A program made the position numbers and the translations under genes. Shown piece by piece: positions 1-8,948 of a stretch of DNA of 64,000 nucleotides (the stretch's first letter is position 1; each line of letters opens with the position of its first letter). Under the pieces are notes generated by a model, which was given only the letters and a program-made list of their open reading frames with translations, was not told where the DNA came from and did no database searches. Source of the DNA: Clostridium sp. AF15-31 (GTDB lineage Bacteria; Bacillota; Clostridia; Lachnospirales; Lachnospiraceae); contig NZ_QTXL01000003.1 in the NCBI RefSeq assembly GCF_003461625.1, positions 248,001-312,000 on the forward strand, in the 5' to 3' direction.

Positions 1-2
1 TT

Positions 3-986
3 GGAAGCTGCATGACGAACAATTATATCTGTATTCCGGACACCTTATCCATCCGTGAAGCTATGAGTGCACTGGTTCGGCAGGCAGGAGAACATGACAA
101 TATCTCGACGATCTATACCACTGATATAAATGGTCAGTTTTCCGGTGCTATCGATCTGAAAGATCTGATCATCGCACGGGAAAATGACTCTTTGTCAAAT
201 ATTATCAGCCGCTCCTATCCGTCTGTATATGAGCATGTGAAGATTGCAGACTGTATCGAAGATCTCACCGATTATGAAGAGGATTCCATCCCGGTTTTAT
301 CGGAAAACGGAACCATTGCCGGTATCCTGACTGCAAATGATATCGTGGAACTGGTGGATAATGCTATGGGTGATGACTACGCAAAGCTCGCCGGTCTTAC
401 ATCCGAAGAAGACCTGAACGAACCAACCTTTACCAGCATGAAAAAGCGTCTGCCATGGCTCATCATCCTTCTGTTCCTTGGCATGGCGGTATCCTCTGTG
501 GTAGGAATGTTTGAATCCGTTGTTGCGGTGCTTCCAGTCGTAATATGCTTCCAGTCCCTTGTCCTTGATATGGCTGGAAATGTCGGCACACAGTCCCTCG
601 CTGTTACGATTCGTGTGCTTATGGACGAAGACCTGAGCACTAAAAAGAAGCTTTCCCTTCTTATCAAAGAAATGAAGATCGGCTTCTTAAATGGTGCAAG
701 CCTTGGAATCATGGCACTCCTGTTTTTAGGAATCTATATCCACTATTTTAAGAAATATATATGGGCATCTGCATTCCTGATCTCTGGCTGTGTCGGCATC
801 TCGCTGATCGTTGCAATGGTGATCTCAAGCTTTGTCGGAACTATCATTCCTATGTTCTTCCACAAGATCCATATTGATCCTGCGGTTGCTTCCGGTCCAC
901 TCATTACAACGGTCAATGATCTGGTTGCCGTGATCACCTACTACGGACTGGCAATGGTATTTTTGATCAATATTTTTCATATTTAG
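3..986 (+). CDS. mgtE: Magnesium transporter MgtE, 5'-truncated by window edge
   Basis: This is the C-terminal two thirds of an MgtE-type Mg2+ channel. The reading frame is open to base 3, so the real start lies left of the window; the first ATG, at base 12, is internal. Visible residues about 5-125 form a CBS-domain pair that senses Mg2+ in this family. Residues about 145-325 hold five hydrophobic helices with the family motifs GNVGTQS and VNDLVAV near the pore. The usual length is about 450 residues, so the N domain is what is missing. It acts in the cytoplasmic membrane. No terminator is obvious before the tandem repeat that follows. Confidence 0.9.
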   Translation, partial: GSCMTNNYICIPDTLSIREAMSALVRQAGEHDNISTIYTTDINGQFSGAIDLKDLIIARENDSLSNIISRSYPSVYEHVKIADCIEDLTDYEEDSIPVLSENGTIAGILTANDIVELVDNAMGDDYAKLAGLTSEEDLNEPTFTSMKKRLPWLIILLFLGMAVSSVVGMFESVVAVLPVVICFQSLVLDMAGNVGTQSLAVTIRVLMDEDLSTKKKLSLLIKEMKIGFLNGASLGIMALLFLGIYIHYFKKYIWASAFLISGCVGISLIVAMVISSFVGTIIPMFFHKIHIDPAVASGPLITTVNDLVAVITYYGLAMVFLINIFHI

Positions 987-1047
987 GTTTTGAATCTTCA
1001 TCGTTCCGGCAAAAGACAGGTTGTTTTCTATAACAGAAATCACTTCT

Positions 1048-1195
1048 CTTTTGCCAGGACTTTTTTACATCGTGTTTCTGTTTTCTTTTACCGGAACTTT
1101 TTTACATCATGTTTCTATTTTCTTTTACCGGAACTTTTTTACATCATGTTTCTATTTTCTTTTGCCAGAACTTTTTTACACCAGGTTTTTGTTCC
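1048..1195. repeat. 37-bp tandem repeat, four copies
   Basis: Four head-to-tail copies with period 37 begin at 1048, 1085, 1122 and 1159; the two central copies are nearly identical and the outer two diverge at several bases. On the plus strand each copy begins CTTTTRCC and contains ACTTTTTTACA. The array covers the last codons and the stop codon of the minus-strand HTH gene, so that gene's tail is made of repeat sequence. There are no spacers, so it is not a CRISPR array. Confidence 0.9.
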
Positions 1196-1768
1196 ACATT
1201 TTGGACATTTCAAATATCTTGTTGAAATCATATGCATTCCCATTGTATATGCACCAAAGGTCGGAACAAACAGCTCATTGCAATGACGGCATTTGTAATA
1301 ACCGATGGTGCGCTCACCTTCCATCGCAACCATAAGTCCACAACCAAATATAACACATGCGATCACTATCAGTAATATCTTAACCGGTACTGCGATCACC
1401 TCTGTATACACTGCAACAACCATGATCAATGTAATAAATGATATCGTTGCAATTAAACCCGTTATAATTGTAGGAATTAATTTCTTCTTGTTTTCTTCTC
1501 TTTCTTTAATCATATTCACCATATTTTCCTCCGCTTTCTTTTGATATTCTTCCTCAGACACTCTTGCACCGGACAACAGTTCATTTACCGTAATGTCCAG
1601 TTCCTTACATAAAGGTAATAACAGAGACACTTCCGGGAATCCCTTTCCACATTCCCATTTAGAAACTGTTTTATCACTGATATTCAGTTTTTCTGCAAGC
1701 TGCTTCTGTGTATAACCTTTTCTTTTTCTTTCTGCTGCAATAAACCTGCCTATACTGACCTGATCCAT
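1139..1768 (-). CDS. XRE-family HTH protein with two membrane helices and zinc ribbon
   Basis: This is a predicted membrane-bound DNA-binding regulator of 209 residues. Residues 8-62 are a Cro/C1-type helix-turn-helix (KQLAEKLNISDKTVSKWE). Two hydrophobic helices lie at about 98-120 and 129-148. The C-terminal part carries two CxxC pairs (C160/C163, C188/C191) typical of a zinc ribbon. The start at 1768 was chosen because AGGAGG precedes it by six bases; an in-frame ATG 13 codons upstream has no such site. The last codons (AKENRNMM) lie in a 37-bp tandem repeat. The target genes are unknown; the family is common in Clostridia as a lone regulator. Confidence 0.8.
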   Translation of the reverse strand: MDQVSIGRFIAAERKRKGYTQKQLAEKLNISDKTVSKWECGKGFPEVSLLLPLCKELDITVNELLSGARVSEEEYQKKAEENMVNMIKEREENKKKLIPTIITGLIATISFITLIMVVAVYTEVIAVPVKILLIVIACVIFGCGLMVAMEGERTIGYYKCRHCNELFVPTFGAYTMGMHMISTRYLKCPKCGTKTWCKKVLAKENRNMM

Positions 1769-1826
1769 ATCTGCCTCCTTTCTGACCAGATTATTACATA
1801 CCTGCATCCGGCATCATACCCATAAA

Positions 1827-1966
1827 GCGTAGAAAATGGTGAATTTCTGCGGATTCTACGCACTGTAGAGTATAGTTTGCCACTTCCTTATAATAATTAT
1901 ATCATGTGCTTCGCACATTCTATGCATTCCGCAAAATCAGCATCCTTGCGAGCAAATAATTTTGCG
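1827..1966. other. Intergenic hairpins upstream of the HTH gene
   Basis: The spacer between the HTH gene and the nuclease remnant contains three short inverted repeats: GCGTAGAA/TTCTACGC (1827-1834 and 1854-1861), ATGTGC-ttc-GCACAT near 1895-1910, and CGCAAAAT/ATTTTGCG (1930-1937 and 1959-1966). They could be operator sites for the HTH protein or leftovers of a decayed element. A TATAAT-like hexamer on the minus strand lies beside the second hairpin, but no good -35 accompanies it. Confidence 0.4.
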
Positions 1967-1988
1967 TTCATTATATCAAATGTGTCAT

Positions 1989-2258
1989 TTATCCGAAATA
2001 ATATTCTGCCACTTGCTCTATTCTTTCCATTCCGATAGGACAAGCACTGGTTTCATATGTCATAATTAAATTAATAGATGGTATTATTCCATTATCACAA
2101 TATGTTTTTATTTTCCTGCAGGCATGACTCGCATATTCCGGATTGTCCATCATACCGAAATGTTCCCAATAATAATACTCTCCTGCACTCTTCAAATACC
2201 ACTTATATCCTTTTCCATTTTTGGCACATATTAATTCTTCTTTCGGAAATGTTTTCTC
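1989..2258 (-). pseudogene. C-terminal remnant of a nuclease-like protein
   Basis: An open stretch of 89 codons on the minus strand has no ATG start and no ribosome site; a TGA closes it at 2259-2261. Its translation contains YYYWEHFGMMDNPEYA, then Y.DNGIIPSINLI and TYET. That pattern is, from memory, the end of clostridial hypothetical proteins with a restriction-nuclease-like domain. The N-terminal portion is absent. A small real protein starting from the TTG at 2195 is possible but less likely. No partner gene is nearby. Confidence 0.55.
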
Positions 2259-2304
2259 TCATATACCCATCATTTCATTTGGGGCTTGGTATCAATGCTT
2301 AATT

Positions 2305-4914
2305 TTATCCTCCGTACCCATGAAGCATAATTTTTCCTGTCCGTATCTGCAAAATTACAGCGCCGCTGCTGTCGGTGCGGTAAACCTCCGCACCAGCATC
2401 CTGCAGTCTCTCCAGCGTTTCTTTATGTGGGTGACCATACCGGTTCTTTTTTCCACAACTGATCACCGCATACTGCGGCTTTATATATTGAAGAAATGAC
2501 TCCGAGGTTGCATATCTGGAGCCATGATGCCCTGTTTTTAAAACATCAACCGCATCCAATCTTCCAGTCTCTGTCATCTGCTGTTCTGCTGTTTCCCCTG
2601 CATCGCCTGTAAACAAAAGGCGAAAAGAACCGACACTTGCCTGCAACACAAGAGAGGCTTCATTTGCATCTGTGTGAACATCCGATTCTCCCGGATATAT
2701 GCATGCGATCCGAAATATCCCGGAAGCTCCGGCTTCCGGTTCAGAAAATATGCTACCCGCATCCATATATAAAACCTCAGTTCCATGCTGTTCTGCCTGA
2801 TTGATCAGTTCCAGCAGCCGCTCCCGGTCGCCATATTCCGCCACAACAAGATTCCGGATCCGAATCCCGGTATGCTCCAGCTCATATAATTCCTGAAGCC
2901 CGGATATATGATCTTTATCCCCATGTGTTATAAAAACATAATCCAGTTCTGCCATCCCATAATACCGAAGAGCAGGAAGCAGAACATATTCTCCTACCTT
3001 CTTATTATCCGATGAGCCACAATCGATCATAATATTCGTTCCCTGTTCCGTCCGGATCAGTATGCCATCCCCCTGCCCGACATCCAGAAAGGCAACCGTA
3101 AATGAATGGTCGAGCACGCTTCTTGCATATATACAGAATATCAGCACGACAAAAATCTCTGCGATCCCATACCGGATTTTTCTGTGTTTCCGTTCCTTTA
3201 TCGTCTGCTGATCACACTTTTCTTCCACTGCCTGATTTCTACGGACCTGCCATTTTGACTTTTTTACGATTTTTTGAGTCTGTTTGCCTTCCGTTCTGTT
3301 TCCTCTATCTGCTCTCATCCTGGTCATAAAATATAAGGATATCAGTAACGCAATATAATAACCCACCACCAGCTTCACCGGAATATGTCCGATATTGATA
3401 CAGGCTCCGGGAAGCTGTTCCATCCCCTGACACAACATTTCATATAACCACAAAATCCCCTTCACCGGAATCGTAAGCCATCCGGCCGCCTGAAGTGACA
3501 TGCAGCCACAGATAACCGTTCCGATCCCACCGGTCAGGACGACCGATACACATGGCACAACGATCAGATTTAATAAAATACCATACAATGGAAACTGGTA
3601 ATAATAGTAGACGATCACCGGCAAGGTCGCCAGAAAGGTTGCCATGCTGACAGTAAGCGATTGCCGGATTTTCTCCCCTGCGCCAAATATGTGTTGCAAC
3701 ACCGTCCCTGCACCAAGCTTATTGATTAGGTCAGCACTTCCCCTTTTGCTAAATACCTGTTGTAACACCGGCACGATCACAGCTATCCCGGTTATCGCTG
3801 CAAATGAAAGCTGAAATCCGGCATCTAATACAACATAAGGATTTATCACCGACATCCATACCCCGGCAATTCCTGTTGAGGTCAGAAGATCCACCGAACG
3901 CCCAATGGCTTTCCCAAATAACAGGAGCCCCATCATAATGATCGCCCGCATCGTTGATCCTGCAAGTCCGGTCATCTGTCCATACAGAATAACCAGAATA
4001 CTGCATCCAATTCCCGCACTCCAGTAGGAAACTCCCCATTTTCGCATACGCCGATACAAGGTCATACCAATGATCGCAATATGTAATGCCGATATTGCAA
4101 GAATATGTGCAATACCATTCAACTGATACATCCGTTTCACGTCACCGTCCATCCCCTGCCGTTCACCCAGAAGCATCGCCCGTATCACAGATGCATCCTC
4201 CTCGCCGTATAAGTTACCAATTACATCTGATATCCGTTTTCGGAGCTTCCGGAGCCCCGCCCGTATATGCGAGTACTGTTTTCCTGTTTTCTGCAGCTCT
4301 GCATCTGAAAGTATAAGAAAGATCCCCTGGCTCCTGTAGTATCGATATGCATCAAAGGCTCCCGGATTTCCCGCATGCTCCGGCTGTTCAAATCTGCCGG
4401 CAAATACTGCCTCCTGTCCCGGATACAAGGTTATACCTTTCTCCACATACACAAGCAGCTTCATATTTTCATGAAACCCAGTCCATTCTTCACCGGACAT
4501 TCCTCTTGCATCCACGATCTTAATAAAGACCTGCTGCCTGTTTTCCGTTTCCTTTATCTCGTATATCGTTCCGGAAATTGTTCCGGAACAACCGTTCAGC
4601 CGGGAAGCATATTGTTCCTGCTCATGCAATATGTTGATATTCATATACCCCATTCCGGCAAACAGCACATATATGAGAATTCCGACAGTTATTCTTACTG
4701 TTCGTTTTACATCCACACTCCGCTTTGTCTGTCTTCGCCTGTCCGACATCCGTATTTTTTCATCCCGGCCGGACTCTTCTTTCTGTTTTTGCTGTTTTTG
4801 CCTTTTTCCCTGTTTTTGCCCTTTTTCTCCCGTAAACAGAAAAAAGGCTGCAACTATCATTGCAGCCAAAGTAAACCACCTGCTGCCAGCAATCGCCTCC
4901 GCCTCTCCAAGCAT
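2305..4914 (-). CDS. comEC: ComEC/Rec2 competence membrane protein
   Basis: ComEC forms the inner-membrane channel for single-stranded DNA in natural transformation. Residues 1-50 hold a first hydrophobic helix, then comes the OB-like soluble part (about 75-190), a competence domain with many helices (about 240-540), and a C-terminal metallo-beta-lactamase-like domain with FLDVGQGDG, THGDKDH and KTGHHGS. The end given here is the first ATG, which has no ribosome site. Reading in frame upstream gives KRPLFWAACAF, the usual ComEC N-terminus, behind an ATA codon at 4948-4950 placed eight bases after GGAGG. No ATG, GTG or TTG exists between that point and the upstream stop. The gene is last in an operon with comEA, a two-component system and a GerMN lipoprotein. 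Confidence 0.9.
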   Translation of the reverse strand: MLGEAEAIAGSRWFTLAAMIVAAFFLFTGEKGQKQGKRQKQQKQKEESGRDEKIRMSDRRRQTKRSVDVKRTVRITVGILIYVLFAGMGYMNINILHEQEQYASRLNGCSGTISGTIYEIKETENRQQVFIKIVDARGMSGEEWTGFHENMKLLVYVEKGITLYPGQEAVFAGRFEQPEHAGNPGAFDAYRYYRSQGIFLILSDAELQKTGKQYSHIRAGLRKLRKRISDVIGNLYGEEDASVIRAMLLGERQGMDGDVKRMYQLNGIAHILAISALHIAIIGMTLYRRMRKWGVSYWSAGIGCSILVILYGQMTGLAGSTMRAIIMMGLLLFGKAIGRSVDLLTSTGIAGVWMSVINPYVVLDAGFQLSFAAITGIAVIVPVLQQVFSKRGSADLINKLGAGTVLQHIFGAGEKIRQSLTVSMATFLATLPVIVYYYYQFPLYGILLNLIVVPCVSVVLTGGIGTVICGCMSLQAAGWLTIPVKGILWLYEMLCQGMEQLPGACINIGHIPVKLVVGYYIALLISLYFMTRMRADRGNRTEGKQTQKIVKKSKWQVRRNQAVEEKCDQQTIKERKHRKIRYGIAEIFVVLIFCIYARSVLDHSFTVAFLDVGQGDGILIRTEQGTNIMIDCGSSDNKKVGEYVLLPALRYYGMAELDYVFITHGDKDHISGLQELYELEHTGIRIRNLVVAEYGDRERLLELINQAEQHGTEVLYMDAGSIFSEPEAGASGIFRIACIYPGESDVHTDANEASLVLQASVGSFRLLFTGDAGETAEQQMTETGRLDAVDVLKTGHHGSRYATSESFLQYIKPQYAVISCGKKNRYGHPHKETLERLQDAGAEVYRTDSSGAVILQIRTGKIMLHGYGG

Positions 4915-4947
4915 AAATGCACATGCGGCCCAAAATAGTGGTCTTTT

Positions 4948-4963
4948 TATTTTCTTTTCCTCC
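4948..4963 (-). promoter_or_regulatory. Ribosome site with ATA at the expected comEC start
   Basis: On the minus strand GGAGG (4959-4963) is followed by eight bases and then ATA (4948-4950), in frame with comEC. The spacing is ideal for initiation, and the residues after ATA match a normal ComEC beginning. Either ATA is used as a weak start, or the ATG was lost by a single G-to-A change. Confidence 0.6.
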
Positions 4964-4982
4964 GCTATCTGTCAGTACCTGT

Positions 4983-5924
4983 CTAATTACACATTGAATA
5001 ATTCGCTGTGTATGTCTCTGAGAAATCCAAATTCTCTCCATATACAAGATCCTGACTGCCTTCTACCTCAAATACAACACCATCCACATCTGACAGCTCT
5101 GTCAGAGAATCAACCAGCGAATAAATGATCACTTTGTCATCATAATCACCGACATGATCCAAAAAGGTCTTGCTGAAATTAACATAACACACCCGATCCA
5201 ACACATAGATATCAAGAATATCTACATCCTTATCGATCGGACTCTTCCATTCCTGGGAATTTCGAAGTGCTTCCATGATCTGTTCCTCCGGTGCTTTGTA
5301 AGACAACGCATCAATCTCCGTCGTATGCTTATCCAGCCGTTTTCCGGTATTATCCGGCGTATAGATCGTCACGGAATAAGAAGCCTCCATAAAATTATCA
5401 CCGATCGTTGAAAATGATTCCGCATTGTAAACACTTGTATCTACCTTCTTCTCTCCAATCAGATCCGACAATTCAAATGAAACCCCTGAAATACCATTTA
5501 CCTGACACAGGGTTTTTGTAAATGCCATTTTACACAACAGGATCTGATAATTCTCTGCGGTATCATAATCCAGATTGAACATGATCGTTACCAGTCCTTT
5601 TCCATCATAAGAATATCGCTGATAGGTCATTCCATCTGCAACCGGAATCTTATAAAGCTGCTCGTCTTCTGTTGATATCAACAGATTCATCAGCTTATCT
5701 ATCACATTTTCCGTTGATTCCAACTGATCGATCTTCGTATCATAGACAGAAAACTCTGTCCATTTCTGATTCATATAATATACGGAATATGTCTGCATCC
5801 CGGCATCCGTACCGGTATCTGTTCTCTGACTCTCCGCATGTCCATTTTTCCCACATCCGGTCATAAACAGCAGAGCCACAACTAACAGCATCCCGCTTAT
5901 AATATGCATGATCCGTTTCTCCAT
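4983..5924 (-). CDS. GerMN-domain lipoprotein
   Basis: A 313-residue extracytoplasmic lipoprotein. The lipobox FMTGC places the lipidated cysteine at residue 24 after a hydrophobic signal. Two GerMN-like modules follow, at about 60-165 and 190-305, both with the NYSxTF-like pattern seen as VNFSKTFL in the second. GerM-type proteins act at the cell envelope, in spores or beside two-component systems. The gene starts 12 bases after the histidine kinase stop, with AAAGGAG as ribosome site, and lies just before comEC. A kinase-lipoprotein pairing suggests a modulator of the sensor, which is inference. Confidence 0.8.
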   Translation of the reverse strand: MEKRIMHIISGMLLVVALLFMTGCGKNGHAESQRTDTGTDAGMQTYSVYYMNQKWTEFSVYDTKIDQLESTENVIDKLMNLLISTEDEQLYKIPVADGMTYQRYSYDGKGLVTIMFNLDYDTAENYQILLCKMAFTKTLCQVNGISGVSFELSDLIGEKKVDTSVYNAESFSTIGDNFMEASYSVTIYTPDNTGKRLDKHTTEIDALSYKAPEEQIMEALRNSQEWKSPIDKDVDILDIYVLDRVCYVNFSKTFLDHVGDYDDKVIIYSLVDSLTELSDVDGVVFEVEGSQDLVYGENLDFSETYTANYSMCN

Positions 5925-5935
5925 CTTCTGCTCCT

Positions 5936-7396
5936 TTATTTCACATAGTTCATCGGAACACGTACTGTAAATGTGGTTCCCTTTCCAGGCTCACTGTACA
6001 CATTTATAATACCCTTATGCATAACGATAATATTCTTTGAGATTGCAAGTCCAAGACCGGTCCCTCCGGTATCCCTGCTTCTCGCCTTATCTACTCTGTA
6101 GAAACGTTCGAATATATGCTCTACACAATCCTCCGGAATACCAACACCGGAATCGGCAACCTTAATATACAGATTCTTATGATCGGCATTCAGGGATACG
6201 CGGATCCATCCGCCATCCACATTATATTTGATTCCATTTTCGATCAGATTGGAGATTGCCAGCGTAAACTTCACCTTATCAATATCAGCTTCCACTTCCC
6301 GGAAGCTTTCAAATGTGATCTCAATGCTTCTCTTTTCTGCCAGAGGCGTCAACCGTTTCAGAATAACCTCCATCAGCTCATTGATATCCACCCGCTCGAT
6401 ATTCAGGCTGTCTGATCCCTTATCTGTCTTGACCAGCGTCAGCAGATCACTGATGATCTGCGCTTCACGGTCAATCTCTAAAACAATATCGTTCATGAAT
6501 TCCCGGTACATCTCAACCGGAACATTATCCTGCATCAAGATCGATTCTGATAAAACCTTCATTGAAGTAATCGGTGTTTTCAGCTCATGTGATACATTTG
6601 ATACAAATTCCTGCCGGGATTCCTCCAACAACTGCGATTTGGCAAATATCCCATTCATATTGTCAACAACGCTCCCAGCTTCTCGCCATAAGCCATCCGA
6701 TGAAATCTGTCCCAGAAATCCATCCTTCATATTTACAAGTTGACTCTTGATCTTTCTGGTATCACGAACCGCCATATAAGAAATGAAAAATGCTGTCAGC
6801 ACCCCGATCACCATAAAAATACAGATCAAGATATTGGCACGGTATGACAAATATCCTCTTTCATTTTCCATGCTTTCCAGACTGACTGCGATCACAGCTA
6901 CATCATCAATATAACCTTCCCGGTTCACCACAGGAAACATATACTCAATGTAGGACTGTTCCCGTACCAGCCGTTCGTCTCTGTCTCCCTTCATGATCTC
7001 ATAGATATCATTATTCATGATATAGGTATCCTTCAACAGACGAAAGCTGTCATAGGCTACCCTGTAATCAGTATCTACGATCATAACTCTGGCAGACAGG
7101 CTGTACGCCAGAGTGTTCATACCATGAAAAGTCTTGCTTGTACCTTCTGTTTCCGAATTAATATCATTGATCAGATATTCCAGATTTTTTGCGTTTTCCT
7201 GCAACAGTGTTTCACAATCACTATATCTCTGATTCAACATCAACTGCAGCAGAACCGTTTTCATACTGATTGAGATCAGATAAAAACCTGCCATGATCAT
7301 TACAAAGATAACAACCTGAAGACTGATCCTCCGCCTGCTGTTTTTCCAGACATTTTTATTCTTATTTTCTACATTTTCATCTTTACTTTTTTCCAT
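5936..7396 (-). CDS. Sensor histidine kinase
   Basis: A membrane sensor kinase of 486 residues. A helix at about 25-48 and another at about 186-207 enclose an extracytoplasmic domain of roughly 135 residues. The HisKA motif FVSNVSHELKTP puts the phospho-accepting histidine at H270; the ATP-binding domain has NLIENGIKYN, DSGVGIP and GGTGLGLAI. It is transcribed 49 bases after its response regulator. The ribosome site before the ATG is weak (TTGGA directly adjacent), so translation may be low relative to the regulator. The signal is unknown. Confidence 0.9.
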   Translation of the reverse strand: MEKSKDENVENKNKNVWKNSRRRISLQVVIFVMIMAGFYLISISMKTVLLQLMLNQRYSDCETLLQENAKNLEYLINDINSETEGTSKTFHGMNTLAYSLSARVMIVDTDYRVAYDSFRLLKDTYIMNNDIYEIMKGDRDERLVREQSYIEYMFPVVNREGYIDDVAVIAVSLESMENERGYLSYRANILICIFMVIGVLTAFFISYMAVRDTRKIKSQLVNMKDGFLGQISSDGLWREAGSVVDNMNGIFAKSQLLEESRQEFVSNVSHELKTPITSMKVLSESILMQDNVPVEMYREFMNDIVLEIDREAQIISDLLTLVKTDKGSDSLNIERVDINELMEVILKRLTPLAEKRSIEITFESFREVEADIDKVKFTLAISNLIENGIKYNVDGGWIRVSLNADHKNLYIKVADSGVGIPEDCVEHIFERFYRVDKARSRDTGGTGLGLAISKNIIVMHKGIINVYSEPGKGTTFTVRVPMNYVK

Positions 7397-7445
7397 TCCA
7401 AAAAAATCCAGTAAGATAGGAATGCTTTACGCATTCCCTGTCTCA

Positions 7446-8132
7446 TCATCCTTTAAAATAGTAGCCAACGCCCCATTTTGTATGAATATACACCGGCTCA
7501 CCCGGATTCTCCTCAATCTTCTCACGAAGTCTTCTTACATGAACATCCACAGTTCTGGCATCTCCCGGATATGTACTGCCCCAGATCGTATCTAACAGTT
7601 CATTTCTGGAATAAACCTTATTCGGATGCGCCATCAGAAGCTCAAGCAAATCGAATTCTTTTGCTGTCAGATTCAGTTCCTTTCCATGAACAAATACACG
7701 GCGGCTATCCAATTCTACCTTCATGCCATTGATTTCTAAAATATTTACCGGTTTTACAGGCTCTTCCTTTTTTCCGCTTCTTCTTAAGATGGCTTTGATC
7801 CTTGCCTTTACCTCCAGTATGTTAAATGGTTTGGTGATATAATCATCTGCACCATATTCAAGACCCATGATCTTATCCATATCCTCACCCTTGGCCGTCA
7901 GCATAATGATCGGAACATTGGAAAATTCACGCACCATCTGGCATACTTCAATTCCGGTATAAACCGGGATCATGATGTCTAACAGAACGATATCATAATC
8001 ATTGTTTTTGATCTTCTCAAACGCCTCTCCGCCATCATATGCCACGTCTACTTCCATATCATCCTGTTCCAGACTGAATTTCAGACCTTTCACGATCAGT
8101 TTCTCATCATCTACGACCAATACCTTTTTCAT
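7446..8132 (-). CDS. OmpR/PhoB-family response regulator
   Basis: A 228-residue regulator: receiver domain at 1-115 with acidic residues D8/D9, phospho-acceptor D52, the TAK threonine near 80 and the KPF lysine near 102; winged-helix DNA-binding domain at about 130-228 ending GVGYYFKG. The loop after D52 reads MIPVYTG where MMPGMDG is common. It forms a pair with the kinase that follows. Being between comEA and comEC, it may control this operon or the envelope, but no binding site was identified. Confidence 0.92.
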   Translation of the reverse strand: MKKVLVVDDEKLIVKGLKFSLEQDDMEVDVAYDGGEAFEKIKNNDYDIVLLDIMIPVYTGIEVCQMVREFSNVPIIMLTAKGEDMDKIMGLEYGADDYITKPFNILEVKARIKAILRRSGKKEEPVKPVNILEINGMKVELDSRRVFVHGKELNLTAKEFDLLELLMAHPNKVYSRNELLDTIWGSTYPGDARTVDVHVRRLREKIEENPGEPVYIHTKWGVGYYFKG

Positions 8133-8166
8133 ACCAGATTTCCACCTTTCCTTTGTTTCTATATCT

Positions 8167-8865
8167 CTACCGACCCACGCAAATATCGTTTTTTATCTTC
8201 TGAAATAAATTCTCTCCGATACCATTCACATTCATAATATCTTCTGTTTTTTCAAATGCACCCTGTGTCTCTCTGTAAGTTATGATATTCTCCGCCTTTG
8301 CTTCACCAATCCCGGACAATGACATCAGTTCCTCTTTCCCGGCAGTATTGATATTCACTACTCCCGCTTCCATTGTCTGTCCGTTCGTTTCTGTTTCCGG
8401 ATCCTGCCAGCGTTCCGGCTGCTCCTGCACCTCTTCCTCCGTTGGAAAATAAATCCTCTGTCCATCCTCGATAAAGTCTGCAAGATTTACCACCTGCTCC
8501 GCAGCATTCTCTGCAAATCCGCCTGCTGCAAGAAGTGCATCATTGATCCTTGCACCTATCGGGAGTTCATATACCCCTTCTTGTTTTACTGCCCCACAGA
8601 CAAATACACAGATTCCTGTGTCTTTTATAGCTTCTGTGTCTTTTATAGCTTCTGTGTCTATTATGGCTTCTGTGTCTTCCTGATCCCTTTCTGTAACAGA
8701 ACCTACCACGGCGTCTTCGGCATATGCCGTATCATTCTGTGAACCGGTATTCTGCTCTGTTGTCTCAAGTATCATGCCATTTTTCCGACATCCGGCCAGA
8801 GTAATCCCGGACAACAACATCCATCCGGCAAGTCCTACATATAACAGTTTTTTCTTTATTATCAT
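8167..8865 (-). CDS. comEA: ComEA-like DNA-binding lipoprotein
   Basis: A competence DNA receptor of 232 residues. It starts at 8865, nine bases after AAGGAGG; a GTG start 13 codons upstream would disrupt the signal. The lipobox ITLAGC marks a lipid-anchored cysteine at residue 26, whereas the classical ComEA of Bacillus uses a membrane helix. Then come a low-complexity linker of three DTEAI(I/K) units, an SLBB domain (VFVCGAVKQEGVYELP) at about 85-145 and a C-terminal helix-hairpin-helix pair (VNINTAGKEELMSLSGIG) at about 170-232. It is first in the comEA-to-comEC operon. Confidence 0.88.
   Translation of the reverse strand: MIIKKKLLYVGLAGWMLLSGITLAGCRKNGMILETTEQNTGSQNDTAYAEDAVVGSVTERDQEDTEAIIDTEAIKDTEAIKDTGICVFVCGAVKQEGVYELPIGARINDALLAAGGFAENAAEQVVNLADFIEDGQRIYFPTEEEVQEQPERWQDPETETNGQTMEAGVVNINTAGKEELMSLSGIGEAKAENIITYRETQGAFEKTEDIMNVNGIGENLFQKIKNDICVGR
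8613..8678. repeat. 18-bp tandem repeat inside comEA
   Basis: Three to four copies of an 18-bp unit (CTTCTGTGTCTTTTATAG on the plus strand) encode the repeated linker DTEAIK in the ComEA-like protein. The copies stay in frame, so copy number changes would only lengthen or shorten the linker between lipid anchor and SLBB domain. Confidence 0.8.
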
Positions 8866-8910
8866 ACCTGCATACCTCCTTGATATGCCGGTACACTCAT
8901 GCACACCCCC

Positions 8911-8939
8911 ATTTTAACGAACTTCGATTCCTTTTACAA
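8911..8939 (-). promoter_or_regulatory. Promoter of the comEA-comEC operon
   Basis: On the minus strand a -35 TTGTAA (8934-8939) and a -10 TAAAAT (8911-8916) are separated by exactly 17 bases. The element lies about 45 bases upstream of the comEA start and just downstream of the argB terminator hairpin. Confidence 0.6.
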
Positions 8940-8948
8940 TAGCAAAAT

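Noticed and set aside
1048..1195. CRISPR array
   Set aside because: The 37-bp units are directly adjacent with no spacers and no cas genes are nearby.
1021..1335. Plus-strand frame through the 37-bp repeat with repeated LPGLFYIV-like units
   Set aside because: Repetition comes from the DNA repeat and it has no ribosome site; the minus-strand HTH gene explains most of the region.
4375..4938. Plus-strand open frame of 187 codons opposite comEC
   Set aside because: Shadow of the comEC coding strand; composition shows no protein character.
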